From: Massilia sp. CFBP 13721
Lineage (GTDB): Bacteria; Pseudomonadota; Gammaproteobacteria; Burkholderiales; Burkholderiaceae_D
DNA length: 64,000 bases
Direction: 5' to 3'
Assembly: GCF_014842025.1 (NCBI RefSeq)
Contig: NZ_JACYUY010000020.1
Coordinates: 18,618 to 82,617 of the forward strand
Each line of letters starts with the position of its first letter. The stretch's first letter is position 1. A program made the translations under genes and the position numbers. The notes beneath the pieces are model-generated. The model ran no database searches. It saw only the letters and a list, made by a program, of their open reading frames with translations, and was not told where the DNA came from. This document shows positions 26,403-34,655 of this stretch, in pieces.

Positions 26403-26440
26403 AAAAGCCACTCGCGACCCCGGTCGCGTGGTGGCTTTTT
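26403..26440 (+). terminator. Intrinsic terminator after clpX
   Basis: A long two-part hairpin: outer AAAAGCCAC/GTGGCTTTT (26403-26411, 26431-26439) and inner CGCGACC/GGTCGCG, ending in a T-run. Confidence 0.9.
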
Positions 26441-26525
26441 TATTTCAAATCGGGATTTTTATTGGAACGTCCAGATTGCGTTTCGTGAATAAGAATTTTT
26501 ATTCGCCGAAATTATTGGGGACGGT

Positions 26526-26554
26526 CTTGAGATTTAACCGTGTGCGCCCAACAT
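26526..26554 (+). promoter_or_regulatory. Candidate sigma-32 heat-shock promoter of lon
   Basis: CTTGAG (26526-26531) and CCCAACAT (26547-26554) are 15 nt apart, resembling the sigma-32 pattern CTTGAA/CCCCATNT with one mismatch in each box. It lies 29 nt before the lon ATG, after the clpX terminator. In E. coli lon is a sigma-32 gene. Confidence 0.5.
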
Positions 26555-26582
26555 CCGTTACACGCTTTTTATAAGGTATGCC

Positions 26583-28991
26583 ATGACAACTTCGAAATTA
26601 ACCGAGCAAACGACGCTGCCCCTGCTGCCGTTGCGCGACGTGGTCGTATTTCCCCATATGGTAATACCCCTGTTCGTTGGCCGTCCGAAATCGATCAAGG
26701 CGCTGGAAGCCGCGATGGAACAGGGCAAGAGCATCATGCTCGCCGCCCAGAAGGCGGCCGCCAAGGACGAACCTTCCGCCGCCGACATCTACGAGATCGG
26801 CTGCGTTGCCAACATCTTGCAAATGCTGAAGCTGCCTGACGGTACCGTGAAGGTGCTGGTCGAAGGCGCGCAGCGCGCCCGCATCGATCACATCAGCGAT
26901 GCGCCGACGCACTTCGTCGCGGAACTGACCCCGCTGCTCTCGGAAATCGGCGACGATTCCGAAGTGGAAGCGATGCGCCGCGCGATCGTCCAGCAGTTCG
27001 ACCAGTACGTCAAACTGAACAAGAAAATCCCGCCCGAAATCCTGGCCTCGCTGGCCGGTATCGATGACGCCGGCCGCCTGGCCGACACTGTCGCCGCGCA
27101 CCTGCCGCTCAAGCTCGAGCAGAAGCAGGTCATCCTCGAGATCTTCAACGTCGCCAAGCGCCTCGAGCACCTGCTCGGCCAGCTGGAAGGCGAGCTGGAC
27201 ATCCTGCAGGTCGAGAAGCGCATCCGTGGCCGCGTCAAGCGCCAGATGGAAAAGTCGCAGCGCGAGTACTACCTGAATGAACAGGTCAAGGCCATCCAGA
27301 AGGAACTGGGCGAAGGCGAAGACGGCGCCGACATCGACGAGCTCGAGAAGAAAGTCATCGCCGCCAAGATGCCGAAGGAAGCCCTCGACAAGGCGACCGC
27401 CGAGATCAAGAAGCTGAAACTGATGTCGCCGATGTCGGCTGAAGCCACCGTCGTGCGCAACTACATCGATACCCTGGTGTCGCTGCCGTGGAAGAAGAAG
27501 TCGAAGGTGACCAACGACCTGTCGAACGCCGAAAAAGTGCTGGAAGCCGAGCACTATGGCCTCGACAAGATCAAGGAACGCATCCTCGAGTATCTCGCGG
27601 TCCAGCAACGCGTCGACAAGCTGAAAGCCCCGATCCTGTGCTTCGTGGGCCCTCCTGGCGTCGGTAAGACCTCGCTCGGACAGTCGATCGCCCGTGCCAC
27701 GAACCGCAAGTTCGTGCGCATGGCCCTGGGCGGCGTGCGCGACGAAGCCGAGATCCGCGGCCACCGCCGTACCTATATCGGTTCGATGCCGGGCAAGGTG
27801 CTGCAATCGCTGGCGAAAGTCGGCGTGCGCAACCCGCTGTTCCTGCTCGATGAGATCGACAAGATGGGTGCGGACTTCCGCGGCGACCCGTCGTCGGCCC
27901 TGCTCGAGGTGCTGGACCCGGAACAGAACCACACGTTCTCGGACCACTACCTGGAAGTCGACTTCGACCTGTCGGACGTGATGTTCGTGGCGACCTCGAA
28001 TTCGTTCAACATCCCGCCGGCACTGCTGGACCGGATGGAAGTCATCCGCCTGTCGGGTTACACCGAAGACGAGAAGACCAGCATCGCGCAGCGTTACCTG
28101 CTGCCGAAGCAGGTCAAGGCCAACGGGCTGCAAGAGGGCGAGATCAAGGTGGAAGAGTCGGCGATCCGCGACATCATCCGCTACTACACCCGCGAAGCCG
28201 GCGTGCGTTCGCTCGAGCGTGAAATCTCGAAGATCTGCCGCAAGGTGGTCAAGATGCTGCTGCTGAAGAAGTCGGACCGGGCAGTCATCGTTAACGGCAA
28301 GAACCTGGACAAGTTCCTGGGCGTGCGCCGTTACGATTTCGGCGTGGCCGAGAAGGACAACCAGGTGGGACAGGTTGTTGGACTCGCCTGGACCGAAGTC
28401 GGCGGCGACCTGCTGACGATCGAAGCCGTCAACGTGCCGGGCAAGGGCGGCATCATCCGCACCGGTACCCTGGGCGACGTGATGAAGGAATCGATCGAAG
28501 CGGCCCGCACCGTGGTGCGTAGCCGTGCGCAGCGTTTCGGCATTAAGGCCGAAGCGTTCGAAAAGAACGACATCCACATCCACGTGCCGGAAGGCGCGAC
28601 GCCGAAGGACGGTCCGTCCGCAGGTATCGGCATGACGACGGCGCTGGTGTCGGCCTTTACCGGGATTCCGGTGCGCGCCGACGTGGCGATGACGGGCGAG
28701 ATCACGCTGCGCGGCGAAGTGCTGCCGATCGGCGGCTTGAAGGAAAAGCTGCTGGCGGCCCATCGCGGCGGCATCAAGACGGTGTTGATCCCCGAGCAGA
28801 ACGTGAAGGACCTGGCCGAGATTCCGGACAACGTCAAGAACAAGCTCGAGATCGTACCGGTGCGCTGGATCGAAAAGGTGCTGGAAGTCGCACTCGAACG
28901 CCAGCCCGAGCCGATCGTCGAGGTGCCGGCCGTCACCGCGGTCGCGCCGACGGCGTCTGCCGAAGGGCAGGGCGGGGTGGTGAAGCACTGA
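26583..28991 (+). CDS. lon: ATP-dependent Lon protease
   Basis: An 802-residue Lon A-type protease degrading misfolded and regulatory proteins. It has an N-terminal LAN domain (PLLPLRDVVVFPHMVIPLFV), AAA+ Walker A GPPGVGKTS, Walker B PLFLLDEIDKM, and the catalytic dyad Ser679 (PKDGPSAGIGMT) and Lys722 (GLKEK). These positions coincide with E. coli numbering. The last 20 residues are a Val/Ala-rich tail. A heat-shock-like promoter precedes it and an intrinsic terminator follows. Confidence 0.98.
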   Translation: MTTSKLTEQTTLPLLPLRDVVVFPHMVIPLFVGRPKSIKALEAAMEQGKSIMLAAQKAAAKDEPSAADIYEIGCVANILQMLKLPDGTVKVLVEGAQRARIDHISDAPTHFVAELTPLLSEIGDDSEVEAMRRAIVQQFDQYVKLNKKIPPEILASLAGIDDAGRLADTVAAHLPLKLEQKQVILEIFNVAKRLEHLLGQLEGELDILQVEKRIRGRVKRQMEKSQREYYLNEQVKAIQKELGEGEDGADIDELEKKVIAAKMPKEALDKATAEIKKLKLMSPMSAEATVVRNYIDTLVSLPWKKKSKVTNDLSNAEKVLEAEHYGLDKIKERILEYLAVQQRVDKLKAPILCFVGPPGVGKTSLGQSIARATNRKFVRMALGGVRDEAEIRGHRRTYIGSMPGKVLQSLAKVGVRNPLFLLDEIDKMGADFRGDPSSALLEVLDPEQNHTFSDHYLEVDFDLSDVMFVATSNSFNIPPALLDRMEVIRLSGYTEDEKTSIAQRYLLPKQVKANGLQEGEIKVEESAIRDIIRYYTREAGVRSLEREISKICRKVVKMLLLKKSDRAVIVNGKNLDKFLGVRRYDFGVAEKDNQVGQVVGLAWTEVGGDLLTIEAVNVPGKGGIIRTGTLGDVMKESIEAARTVVRSRAQRFGIKAEAFEKNDIHIHVPEGATPKDGPSAGIGMTTALVSAFTGIPVRADVAMTGEITLRGEVLPIGGLKEKLLAAHRGGIKTVLIPEQNVKDLAEIPDNVKNKLEIVPVRWIEKVLEVALERQPEPIVEVPAVTAVAPTASAEGQGGVVKH

Positions 28992-29013
28992 TCGCTGGTT
29001 GATCGCATCGAAG

Positions 29014-29037
29014 AGGCGCCCTGCGGGGCGCCTTTTT
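29014..29037 (+). terminator. Intrinsic terminator after lon
   Basis: A perfect 8-bp stem AGGCGCCC/GGGCGCCT with loop TGCG, followed by TTTTT at 29033-29037. Confidence 0.88.
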
Positions 29038-29051
29038 ATTTGGGACGAATT

Positions 29052-29077
29052 GGCGGGCATGCCCGCCTTACGGTGCA
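29052..29077. repeat. Solitary GTAA-foot REP unit (stem GCGGGCATGCCCGC)
   Basis: The core GGCGGGCATGCCCGCC at 29052-29067 is followed by TTACGGTGCA, the inverse of the TGCACCGTA(A/G)GG border found near 4.7 kb. It is the only clearly unpaired copy of this stem type in the window. It lies between the lon terminator and the hupB promoter. Confidence 0.8.
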
Positions 29078-29132
29078 CAACGGCCAGTGACGTTGATTCC
29101 TCAAAACCGAAGCATTCATCGGTGAATGTTGC

Positions 29133-29161
29133 TTGACAGAAGCAATTCCCCCTTGTTTAAT
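29133..29161 (+). promoter_or_regulatory. Sigma-70 promoter of hupB
   Basis: TTGACA (29133-29138), a 17-nt spacer, then TTTAAT (29156-29161). This is a near-consensus promoter about 65 nt before the hupB start. Confidence 0.75.
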
Positions 29162-29225
29162 ACGCGCTTGCACTTTTTGCAGGAAGGCGCAGCGCCGCCG
29201 CGTCAGAACGACTAGAGGATTACGA

Positions 29226-29498
29226 GTGAACAAGACTGAACTGATCGAAGAAATCGCGAAATCCGCGGACATCACCAAGGCCTCGGCCACGCGTGCCCTG
29301 GATGCGATGATCGAAGCGGTGACGAACACCCTGAAGAAGAACGACAGCGTGACCCTGGTCGGCTTCGGCACCTTCACCGTCGGCGATCGCGCCGCCCGTA
29401 CCGGCCGCGATCCGCGCACCAAGGAGCCGATCAAGATTAAAGCTGCAAAGGTTCCGAAATTTAAGGCTGGTAAAGCGCTAAAAGATGCTGTAAACTAA
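29226..29498 (+). CDS. hupB: DNA-binding protein HU-beta
   Basis: A 90-residue histone-like protein that dimerises and bends DNA. It starts at GTG (29226), read as MNKTELIEEIAKSADITKAS, with AGAGGA 8 nt upstream. The frame is open to 29133, but that extension runs back through the promoter. The DNA-binding arm contains TRDPRT-like GRDPRTKEPIKIKA. It is in the usual position downstream of lon. tRNA-Asp genes follow after 104 bp that contain a TCTCTGCA/TGCAGAGA hairpin (29504-29525). Confidence 0.97.
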   Translation: MNKTELIEEIAKSADITKASATRALDAMIEAVTNTLKKNDSVTLVGFGTFTVGDRAARTGRDPRTKEPIKIKAAKVPKFKAGKALKDAVN

Positions 29499-29602
29499 TG
29501 CCTTCTCTGCAGCGACATGCAGAGAAATCATCCTCAGGCAGGTGAAGAGCTTAGGCTTCTTGGCCTTCACCGCAGGGGTGGTGTAGTACCGGGTTATTTT
29601 GT

Positions 29603-29679
29603 GGAGCGGTAGTTCAGTTGGTTAGAATACCGGCCTGTCACGCCGGGGGTCGCGGGTTCGAGCCCCGTCCGCTCCGCCA
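29603..29679 (+). tRNA. tRNA-Asp (anticodon GTC), copy 1
   Basis: A 77-nt cloverleaf: acceptor GGAGCGG/CCGCTCC, D-arm TAGTTCAGTTGGTTAGAATA, anticodon loop CTGTCAC with GTC, T-loop TTCGAGC, and an encoded CCA. Confidence 0.97.
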
Positions 29680-29693
29680 CAAAATGCTCATCT

Positions 29694-29770
29694 GGAGCGG
29701 TAGTTCAGTTGGTTAGAATACCGGCCTGTCACGCCGGGGGTCGCGGGTTCGAGCCCCGTCCGCTCCGCCA
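29694..29770 (+). tRNA. tRNA-Asp (anticodon GTC), copy 2
   Basis: Identical to the first copy and 14 nt downstream. It is evidently a tandem duplication co-transcribed and processed from one precursor. A double hairpin and a terminator follow. Confidence 0.97.
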
Positions 29771-29787
29771 GAATAATAGTGATAAGA

Positions 29788-29846
29788 GTGTCGTCCCTGC
29801 GGACGACACGTACGGGGCGAGAAGGGATTCCCTTGCAAGGGAATCC
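29788..29846. repeat. Tandem hairpins behind the tRNA-Asp pair
   Basis: A perfect 9-bp hairpin GTGTCGTCC-CTGC-GGACGACAC (29788-29809) is followed by a perfect 22-bp palindrome at 29825-29846 whose half is GGATTCCCTTG. Neither has a T-run. They lie between tRNA-Asp and the terminator at 29932 and resemble no REP unit elsewhere in the window. Confidence 0.7.
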
Positions 29847-29931
29847 GCGGCCGGCGGAACGTCGGCGAGCCCATCTTATCGCTTCCGAAGTAGTATTTGG
29901 AGTGCTTGAGAAAGAGCGCTCCAACGAGAAG

Positions 29932-29959
29932 AGGCGAACGCGAGTTCGCCTTTTTTTTT
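29932..29959 (+). terminator. Intrinsic terminator of the tRNA-Asp unit
   Basis: Stem AGGCGAA/TTCGCCT with a 6-nt loop and nine T (29951-29959). ppiD begins 57 nt later. Confidence 0.88.
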
Positions 29960-30015
29960 AACTGTGCTTAGAAGTTATTTCTACTGCGAGCCATTTCTAC
30001 AGCGATTGGTGGACC

Positions 30016-31932
30016 ATGTTTGATTTCGTACGTAACAACAAGCGCTTGCTGCAGGGCGTCCTGCTGCTGCTGATCATCCCTTCGTTCGTGCTGGTCGGCG
30101 TCGACAGCTACCAGGACCGCGGTGACAGCGGTGCCGGCGTGGCCAGCGTCGACGGCCGCAAGATCACCCAGCAGGAGTGGGACGATGCGCAGCGCCGCCA
30201 GATCGACCAGGCGCGCCAGCAGATGGGTCCGCAGTTCGACCAGAAGATGTTCGACACGCCGCAGGCCAAGCGCGAAGTGCTGGAAAACCTGGTCGCCGAA
30301 CGTGCCGTCAACGCCGCCATCGCCAAGAATCACCTGACCGTCAGCGACCAGGCCGTGTTCAAGGCCATCAACGGGATCGAAACCTTCCGCAAACCCGACG
30401 GCAGCTTCGACATGGACGGCTACCGCGCCGCGCTGGCCGCCCAGGGCATGACGCCCGAAGCCTTCGATGCGCGCATGCGCCGCGACATGGCGATCCAGCA
30501 ACTGGCCGGTTCGATCCAGGGCACGGCCTTCGTGCCGCGTTCGATCGCCGCGCGCATTTCGGGCATCAACGACCAGGAACGCGAAGTGCAGGAACTGCTG
30601 TTCCCGCTCGCCCAGTACCTGCCGCAAGTCAAAGTTACCGACGACATGGTCAAGGCCTTCTACGACAAGAACGCCAACCTGTTCCAGATCCCGGAAACCG
30701 TCAAGGCCGAGTACATCGTGCTCGACAGCGCCGCCGTGGAAAACCAGGTTAGCGTCAGCGACGCCGAAGTGAGCCAGTTCTACAACGCCAACCAGAAGCG
30801 TTTCACGACGCCTGAGCAGCGCACCGCCAGCCACATCCTGATCACCAAGGCACAAGGCGCCAAGCCGGCCGAGGAAGCCGCCGCCAAGGCGAAAGCCGAA
30901 GCCGTGCTGGCCGAAGTGCGCAAGAACCCGGCCGACTTCGCCGCGATCGCCAAGGCCCAGTCGCAAGACCCGGGCTCGGCGCAAGCGGGCGGCGACCTCG
31001 GTGTCGTCGAGCGCGGCAGCCTGGTCAAGTCGGTCGAAGACGCGATCTATGGCCTCAAGGAAGGCGAAGTCAGCGGCATCGTGCCGTCCGAGTTCGGCTA
31101 CCACATCATCAAGCTGACCGGGCTCAAGCCACAGACCCAGCGCTCGCTCGAAGAAGCCAAAGCCGACATTGCAGCCGAAGTAAAGAAGTCGAAGCTGTCG
31201 AAAAAGTATTCGGAACTGGCCGAACAGTTCAACGACAGCGTCTATGAACAGTCGGACAGCCTCAAACCCACTGCCGACAAGCTGGGCTTGACGATCCAGA
31301 CCGCCGACAACCTGGCGCGTAAGCCAAACCCGGCCCTGGGCGCCGCACCGTTCAACAACGAAAAGTTCCTGACCGCCCTGTATTCGACCGATGCGATCAA
31401 GAACAAGCGCAACACCGAAGCCGTTGAAGTCGCGCCGGCCGTGCTGATTGCCGGCCGCGTGGTCGAATTCAAGCCGGCGACCAAGCGTCCGCTGGCCGAA
31501 GTCGAGGCCGCCATCCGCCAGCGCGTGACCCAGGAAGAAGCGCTGCGCCTGGCACGCCAGGCCGGCGAAGCCAGGCTGACCGCCGCCAAGGCATCCGGCG
31601 ACGCCGCCGGTTTTGGCGACGTGAAAGTGCTGTCGCGCACCAAGGAGCCCGCAATCAACCCGGCCGGTGCGCTGGCCGTGTTCAAGGCCGACGTCACCAA
31701 GCTGCCGGCCTACGTCGGCGTCGACCTGCCGGGCCAGGGCTATGCCGTGTACCGCATCGGCAAGGTGTCGCAGCCGGCCCAGGTGGACACCGCCCGCCGC
31801 GCCCAGGAAGCCGAGCAGATCGGCGGCCTGATCGGACAGGCCGAGCTGTACAACTTCGTCGAAGCCATCAAGGTCAAGGCCAAGGCGAAGATCAACGCGG
31901 CAGCGGGCGCTGCGCCTGCGGCGGCCGAGTAA
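30016..31932 (+). CDS. ppiD: Peptidyl-prolyl cis-trans isomerase D, periplasmic chaperone
   Basis: 638 residues: one N-terminal membrane anchor (LLQGVLLLLIIPSFVLVGV, about 12-30), a SurA-N-like chaperone region (about 35-230) and a parvulin PPIC domain (about 270-362, beginning TASHILIT and ending GYHIIKLTG). A large C-terminal domain and an Ala-rich tail follow. It is anchored in the inner membrane and helps proteins leaving the Sec channel to fold. The hupB-ppiD order is conserved in many proteobacteria, with the tRNAs inserted here. A strong bidirectional terminator follows. Confidence 0.95.
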   Translation: MFDFVRNNKRLLQGVLLLLIIPSFVLVGVDSYQDRGDSGAGVASVDGRKITQQEWDDAQRRQIDQARQQMGPQFDQKMFDTPQAKREVLENLVAERAVNAAIAKNHLTVSDQAVFKAINGIETFRKPDGSFDMDGYRAALAAQGMTPEAFDARMRRDMAIQQLAGSIQGTAFVPRSIAARISGINDQEREVQELLFPLAQYLPQVKVTDDMVKAFYDKNANLFQIPETVKAEYIVLDSAAVENQVSVSDAEVSQFYNANQKRFTTPEQRTASHILITKAQGAKPAEEAAAKAKAEAVLAEVRKNPADFAAIAKAQSQDPGSAQAGGDLGVVERGSLVKSVEDAIYGLKEGEVSGIVPSEFGYHIIKLTGLKPQTQRSLEEAKADIAAEVKKSKLSKKYSELAEQFNDSVYEQSDSLKPTADKLGLTIQTADNLARKPNPALGAAPFNNEKFLTALYSTDAIKNKRNTEAVEVAPAVLIAGRVVEFKPATKRPLAEVEAAIRQRVTQEEALRLARQAGEARLTAAKASGDAAGFGDVKVLSRTKEPAINPAGALAVFKADVTKLPAYVGVDLPGQGYAVYRIGKVSQPAQVDTARRAQEAEQIGGLIGQAELYNFVEAIKVKAKAKINAAAGAAPAAAE

Positions 31933-31961
31933 TACGGCGGGGCCTGCGGGCCCGTGCAATG

Positions 31962-31997
31962 AAAAAAACCCGGATGCGCGCGCATCCGGGTTTTTTT
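31962..31997. terminator. Bidirectional terminator between ppiD and mnmH
   Basis: A perfect 36-bp palindrome: seven A, CCCGGATGCG and its mirror, then seven T. It works for ppiD on the plus strand and could for transcripts from mnmH on the minus strand. Confidence 0.9.
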
Positions 31998-32035
31998 AGG
32001 TCCAAACCATTGTCGCCGACGTCGCACGCAGGGGC

Positions 32036-32205
32036 GTAGGGTGGTCGGCTCCACACGGGTGCTCGCATCCACGCTGCGTATGCGCCGCCCACGCGTTCAA
32101 CCGGCTCTGGAACAGCCGCGCGGGAATTGGAACCGTGCGTTGAACGCGTGGGCGGCTTTCAGGGCGCGGCTATTCAAAGGCTGCAGGTATAGCCGCCCAC
32201 CCTAC
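32036..32205. repeat. GTAG-foot compound REP pair (stem GTGGGCGGC/GCCGCCCAC), long loops
   Basis: Outer arms GTAGGGTGGTCGGCT (32036-32050) and AGCCGCCCACCCTAC (32191-32205) match at 14 of 15. Inner arms GCCGCCCACGCGTTCAAC (32084-32101) and its perfect inverse (32139-32156) lie within. The whole 170 bp folds as two hairpins with about 35-nt loops, or as one long cruciform. It fills the gap between the ppiD terminator and mnmH. Confidence 0.88.
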
Positions 32206-32226
32206 GTCCCTCCGGCTTGCTTCGCG

Positions 32227-33282
32227 TTACGCCGCGTGCAGTGCCTGCGCCGCGCGCACGAAATCCTGCTCGGCGATATCGCCCAGCTCCAGCACCCGCG
32301 CCTGCCCGTACTGCACGAAATTGCGGTCGATCGAGCGCAAATACGCCGGATCGTAGTGCTCGACCAGCAGCTGGTCAACCAGCTCCGGCATCGCGCCGCT
32401 GTTGGCGAGCGCGTGCCAGGCGTCGATCCTGGCGCGGCCGTGCAGCTGCACCAGGTGGTCGAGCTGGGCGTTGAGGGCGCCAGGATCGCGCGCAAAATGT
32501 TCGTAGTCTTCCATCAGCAAACGCACCCGGTTCGGGCGCGACAGCTGCACGGCGATGCAGGGCGCGGCGCGCATGCGGTCCATGACGGCGCCGGGCACGC
32601 GCAGGTTGCCGACCTTCTTGCTTTCGGACTCGACGAACACGGGGCGGCTGGGGTCGAAGCAGCGCAAGGTGTCCCAGATCCGCGTCTCGAACATCTTTTG
32701 CGTCGGCTGCGGTTCGTGCGGCAGGTGGCCCAGCACCGAGCCGCGGTGGGCGGCGAGGCGTTCCAGGTCGAGCACCTGGGCGCCGATCGCGTCCAGCGTC
32801 TCCAGCAGCCGGCTCTTGCCGCTGCCGGTGGTGCCGCAGATCACGCGCCAGTCGAGTTCGGGCGGCGCCTCCAGTGCGGCGCTGACGTGGGTGCGGTAGG
32901 CCTTGTAGCCGCCGTCGAGCTGGACCACCGGCCAGCCGATCTTGGCCAGGATGTGGGCCAGCGAGCCGCTGCGGTTGCCGCCGCGCCAGCAGTACACCAG
33001 CGGTTTCCAGTCTTTCGGCTTGTCGGCGAACTGTTCGTCGATGTGCCGTGCGATGTTGCGCGCTACCAGTGCGGCGCCCAGCTTTTTCGCCTCGAACGAG
33101 CCGACCTGCTTGTAGAGCGTGCCGACCCGCACCCGCTCCTCGTTGTTCAGCACCGGGCAATTGATCGCGCCGGGCAGGTGGTCGAGCGCGAACTCGCCCT
33201 CGCTGCGGGCGTCGATGATCGTGTCGAACCCGTCGAGGTCGGGGAGGATGTCGGCAAAGCCGAGGACGGCTGGGTATTTCAT
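32227..33282 (-). CDS. mnmH: tRNA 2-selenouridine synthase
   Basis: A 351-residue rhodanese-ATPase fusion (SelU/MnmH) that replaces sulfur by selenium in 2-thiouridine at the tRNA wobble position, through a geranylated intermediate. The rhodanese catalytic loop is YCWRGG with Cys98. A P-loop GTTGSGKS lies at about 150-157 and the tail is helical. Its start overlaps the tesA stop by 4 nt (ATGA), so tesA-mnmH form one minus-strand transcript. selD, the selenophosphate source, is not in the window. Confidence 0.95.
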   Translation of the reverse strand: MKYPAVLGFADILPDLDGFDTIIDARSEGEFALDHLPGAINCPVLNNEERVRVGTLYKQVGSFEAKKLGAALVARNIARHIDEQFADKPKDWKPLVYCWRGGNRSGSLAHILAKIGWPVVQLDGGYKAYRTHVSAALEAPPELDWRVICGTTGSGKSRLLETLDAIGAQVLDLERLAAHRGSVLGHLPHEPQPTQKMFETRIWDTLRCFDPSRPVFVESESKKVGNLRVPGAVMDRMRAAPCIAVQLSRPNRVRLLMEDYEHFARDPGALNAQLDHLVQLHGRARIDAWHALANSGAMPELVDQLLVEHYDPAYLRSIDRNFVQYGQARVLELGDIAEQDFVRAAQALHAA

Positions 33283-33917
33283 GGGGCTTTGATCAGGGAA
33301 GAAAAGGTCGGCCAGATGTTGTTGAGGATGATCGGATGGGCCTGCGCGCTCGGGTGCAGGCGGTCGGACTGGAACAGGGCCGGCTTGTCGGCCACGCCTT
33401 CGAGCATGAAGGGCACCAGCGGCGCCTTGAATTCTTTCGACAGCGTACCGAACATGCCGAAGAAGCGTTCCGTGTAGGCGCGGCCATAGTTCGGGGGCAT
33501 GCGCATGCCGATCAGCATCACCTTGGCGCGCTGCTGCTGCGACAGCGTGATCATCTGGCGCAGGTTCGCTGCCGCCGCGTCCACCGGCAACCCGCGCAAG
33601 CCGTCGTTGGCGCCGAGTTCGATCACCACGACGTCCGGCTTGTGCGCCGTGAGCAGGGCCGGCAGGCGCGCGCGGCCGCCGCTGGTGGTCTCGCCGCTGA
33701 TGCTGGCGTTGACGATGGTTGCGTCGATTTTCTGCGCCTTGAGCTTCTGTTCCAGCAAGGCGACCCAGCCGGCGCCGCGCGCCAAGCCATATTCGGCCGA
33801 CAGGCTGTCACCCACCACGAGTACGGTTTTTGGTGCAGAATAGGCGCTCGCCGCCGCGAGCCCCAGGCTTGCAGCGACAGTTAATTTAAGAAATTCGTTC
33901 TTTAGAAAAGCCAGCAT
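33279..33917 (-). CDS. tesA: Arylesterase / acyl-CoA thioesterase I, TesA family
   Basis: A 212-residue SGNH hydrolase with a signal peptide (MLAFLKNEFLKLTVAASLGL...). Blocks: GDS with Ser38, GAND near residue 110, and DRLHP with the catalytic Asp/His pair near the C-terminus. It is a periplasmic enzyme with broad thioesterase, lysophospholipase and arylesterase activity. The start codon shares two bases with the divergent ABC gene start (CATG at 33915-33918), so no intergenic region exists. The longer open frame upstream is antisense to the ABC gene and is not used. Confidence 0.92.
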   Translation of the reverse strand: MLAFLKNEFLKLTVAASLGLAAASAYSAPKTVLVVGDSLSAEYGLARGAGWVALLEQKLKAQKIDATIVNASISGETTSGGRARLPALLTAHKPDVVVIELGANDGLRGLPVDAAAANLRQMITLSQQQRAKVMLIGMRMPPNYGRAYTERFFGMFGTLSKEFKAPLVPFMLEGVADKPALFQSDRLHPSAQAHPIILNNIWPTFSSLIKAP

Positions 33918-34626
33918 GCGCGATAACCCCGAAGCTTTCAAAAATACATTGTCCGTTACAGCGGCTGCTGCCATACGGGTGGAAGCCTTGTCCAAGCGGG
34001 TGGCGGACGCCAGCGGCGAACTCACCATCCTGCACAGCATTGATTTTACCGTGCAACCGGCCGAGACGCTCGCGATCGTCGGCGCCTCGGGTTCCGGCAA
34101 GTCGACCCTGCTCGGGTTGCTGGCCGGCCTTGACACCCCCAGCGGTGGCAAGGTGCTGCTGGACGGCACCGATATCTTCGCGCTCGACGAGGATGGCCGC
34201 GCCGCTTTCCGCAAGGCCAAACTCGGCTTCGTGTTCCAGTCCTTCCAACTGCTGGCGCACCTGGACGCGGTGGAAAACGTGATGCTGCCGCTCGAATTGC
34301 GCGGCGACGGCCAGGCGCGCGCCAAGGCCGAGGCCATGCTGGGGCAGGTGGGGCTGTCGAGCCGGCTGCGCCATTATCCGAAATACCTGTCCGGTGGCGA
34401 GCAGCAGCGCGTGGCCCTGGCGCGCGCCTTTGTCACCGAACCGCCACTGCTGTTCGCCGACGAGCCGACCGGCAGCCTGGATGCGGCGACGGGCGAGGCG
34501 GTGATCCAGCTGATGTTCGAACTCAATCGCGAGCGTGGGTCGACGCTGGTGCTGGTGACGCATGATCCGGCGATGGCGGCACGCTGTGGGAGAACGATCA
34601 CGATTGCGGCGGGGAAACTGGTCTAA
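33916..34626 (+). CDS. ABC transporter ATP-binding protein, YbbA/LolD-like
   Basis: A 236-residue ABC ATPase of the MacB/LolD/YbbA class. Walker A is GASGSGKS (about 56-63), the signature is LSGGEQQRVALARAF, and Walker B with D-loop is LLFADEPTGSLD. In E. coli the tesA neighbour ybbA acts with the permease YbbP; here the downstream neighbour is a REP pair and then nnr on the other strand, so no permease is linked. The ATG at 33916 overlaps the tesA start. A GTG at 33979 would still give a complete ATPase and leave a 60-bp gap. Confidence 0.88.
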   Translation: MRDNPEAFKNTLSVTAAAAIRVEALSKRVADASGELTILHSIDFTVQPAETLAIVGASGSGKSTLLGLLAGLDTPSGGKVLLDGTDIFALDEDGRAAFRKAKLGFVFQSFQLLAHLDAVENVMLPLELRGDGQARAKAEAMLGQVGLSSRLRHYPKYLSGGEQQRVALARAFVTEPPLLFADEPTGSLDAATGEAVIQLMFELNRERGSTLVLVTHDPAMAARCGRTITIAAGKLV

Positions 34627-34655
34627 TACCCTGGCGTTTCGACGGGCGTACGTGC

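Noticed and set aside
26598..29078. 826-codon ORF on the minus strand
   Set aside because: Antisense shadow of lon.
29603..29770. Prophage attachment site at the tRNA-Asp pair
   Set aside because: The 3' ends are complete, no integrase or duplicated tRNA 3' fragment is present, and two intact identical tRNAs are better explained by tandem duplication.
29968..31959. 663-codon ORF on the minus strand
   Set aside because: Antisense shadow of ppiD.
33279..34337. 352-codon reading of tesA
   Set aside because: The extension is antisense to the ABC ATPase; the signal peptide begins at 33917.
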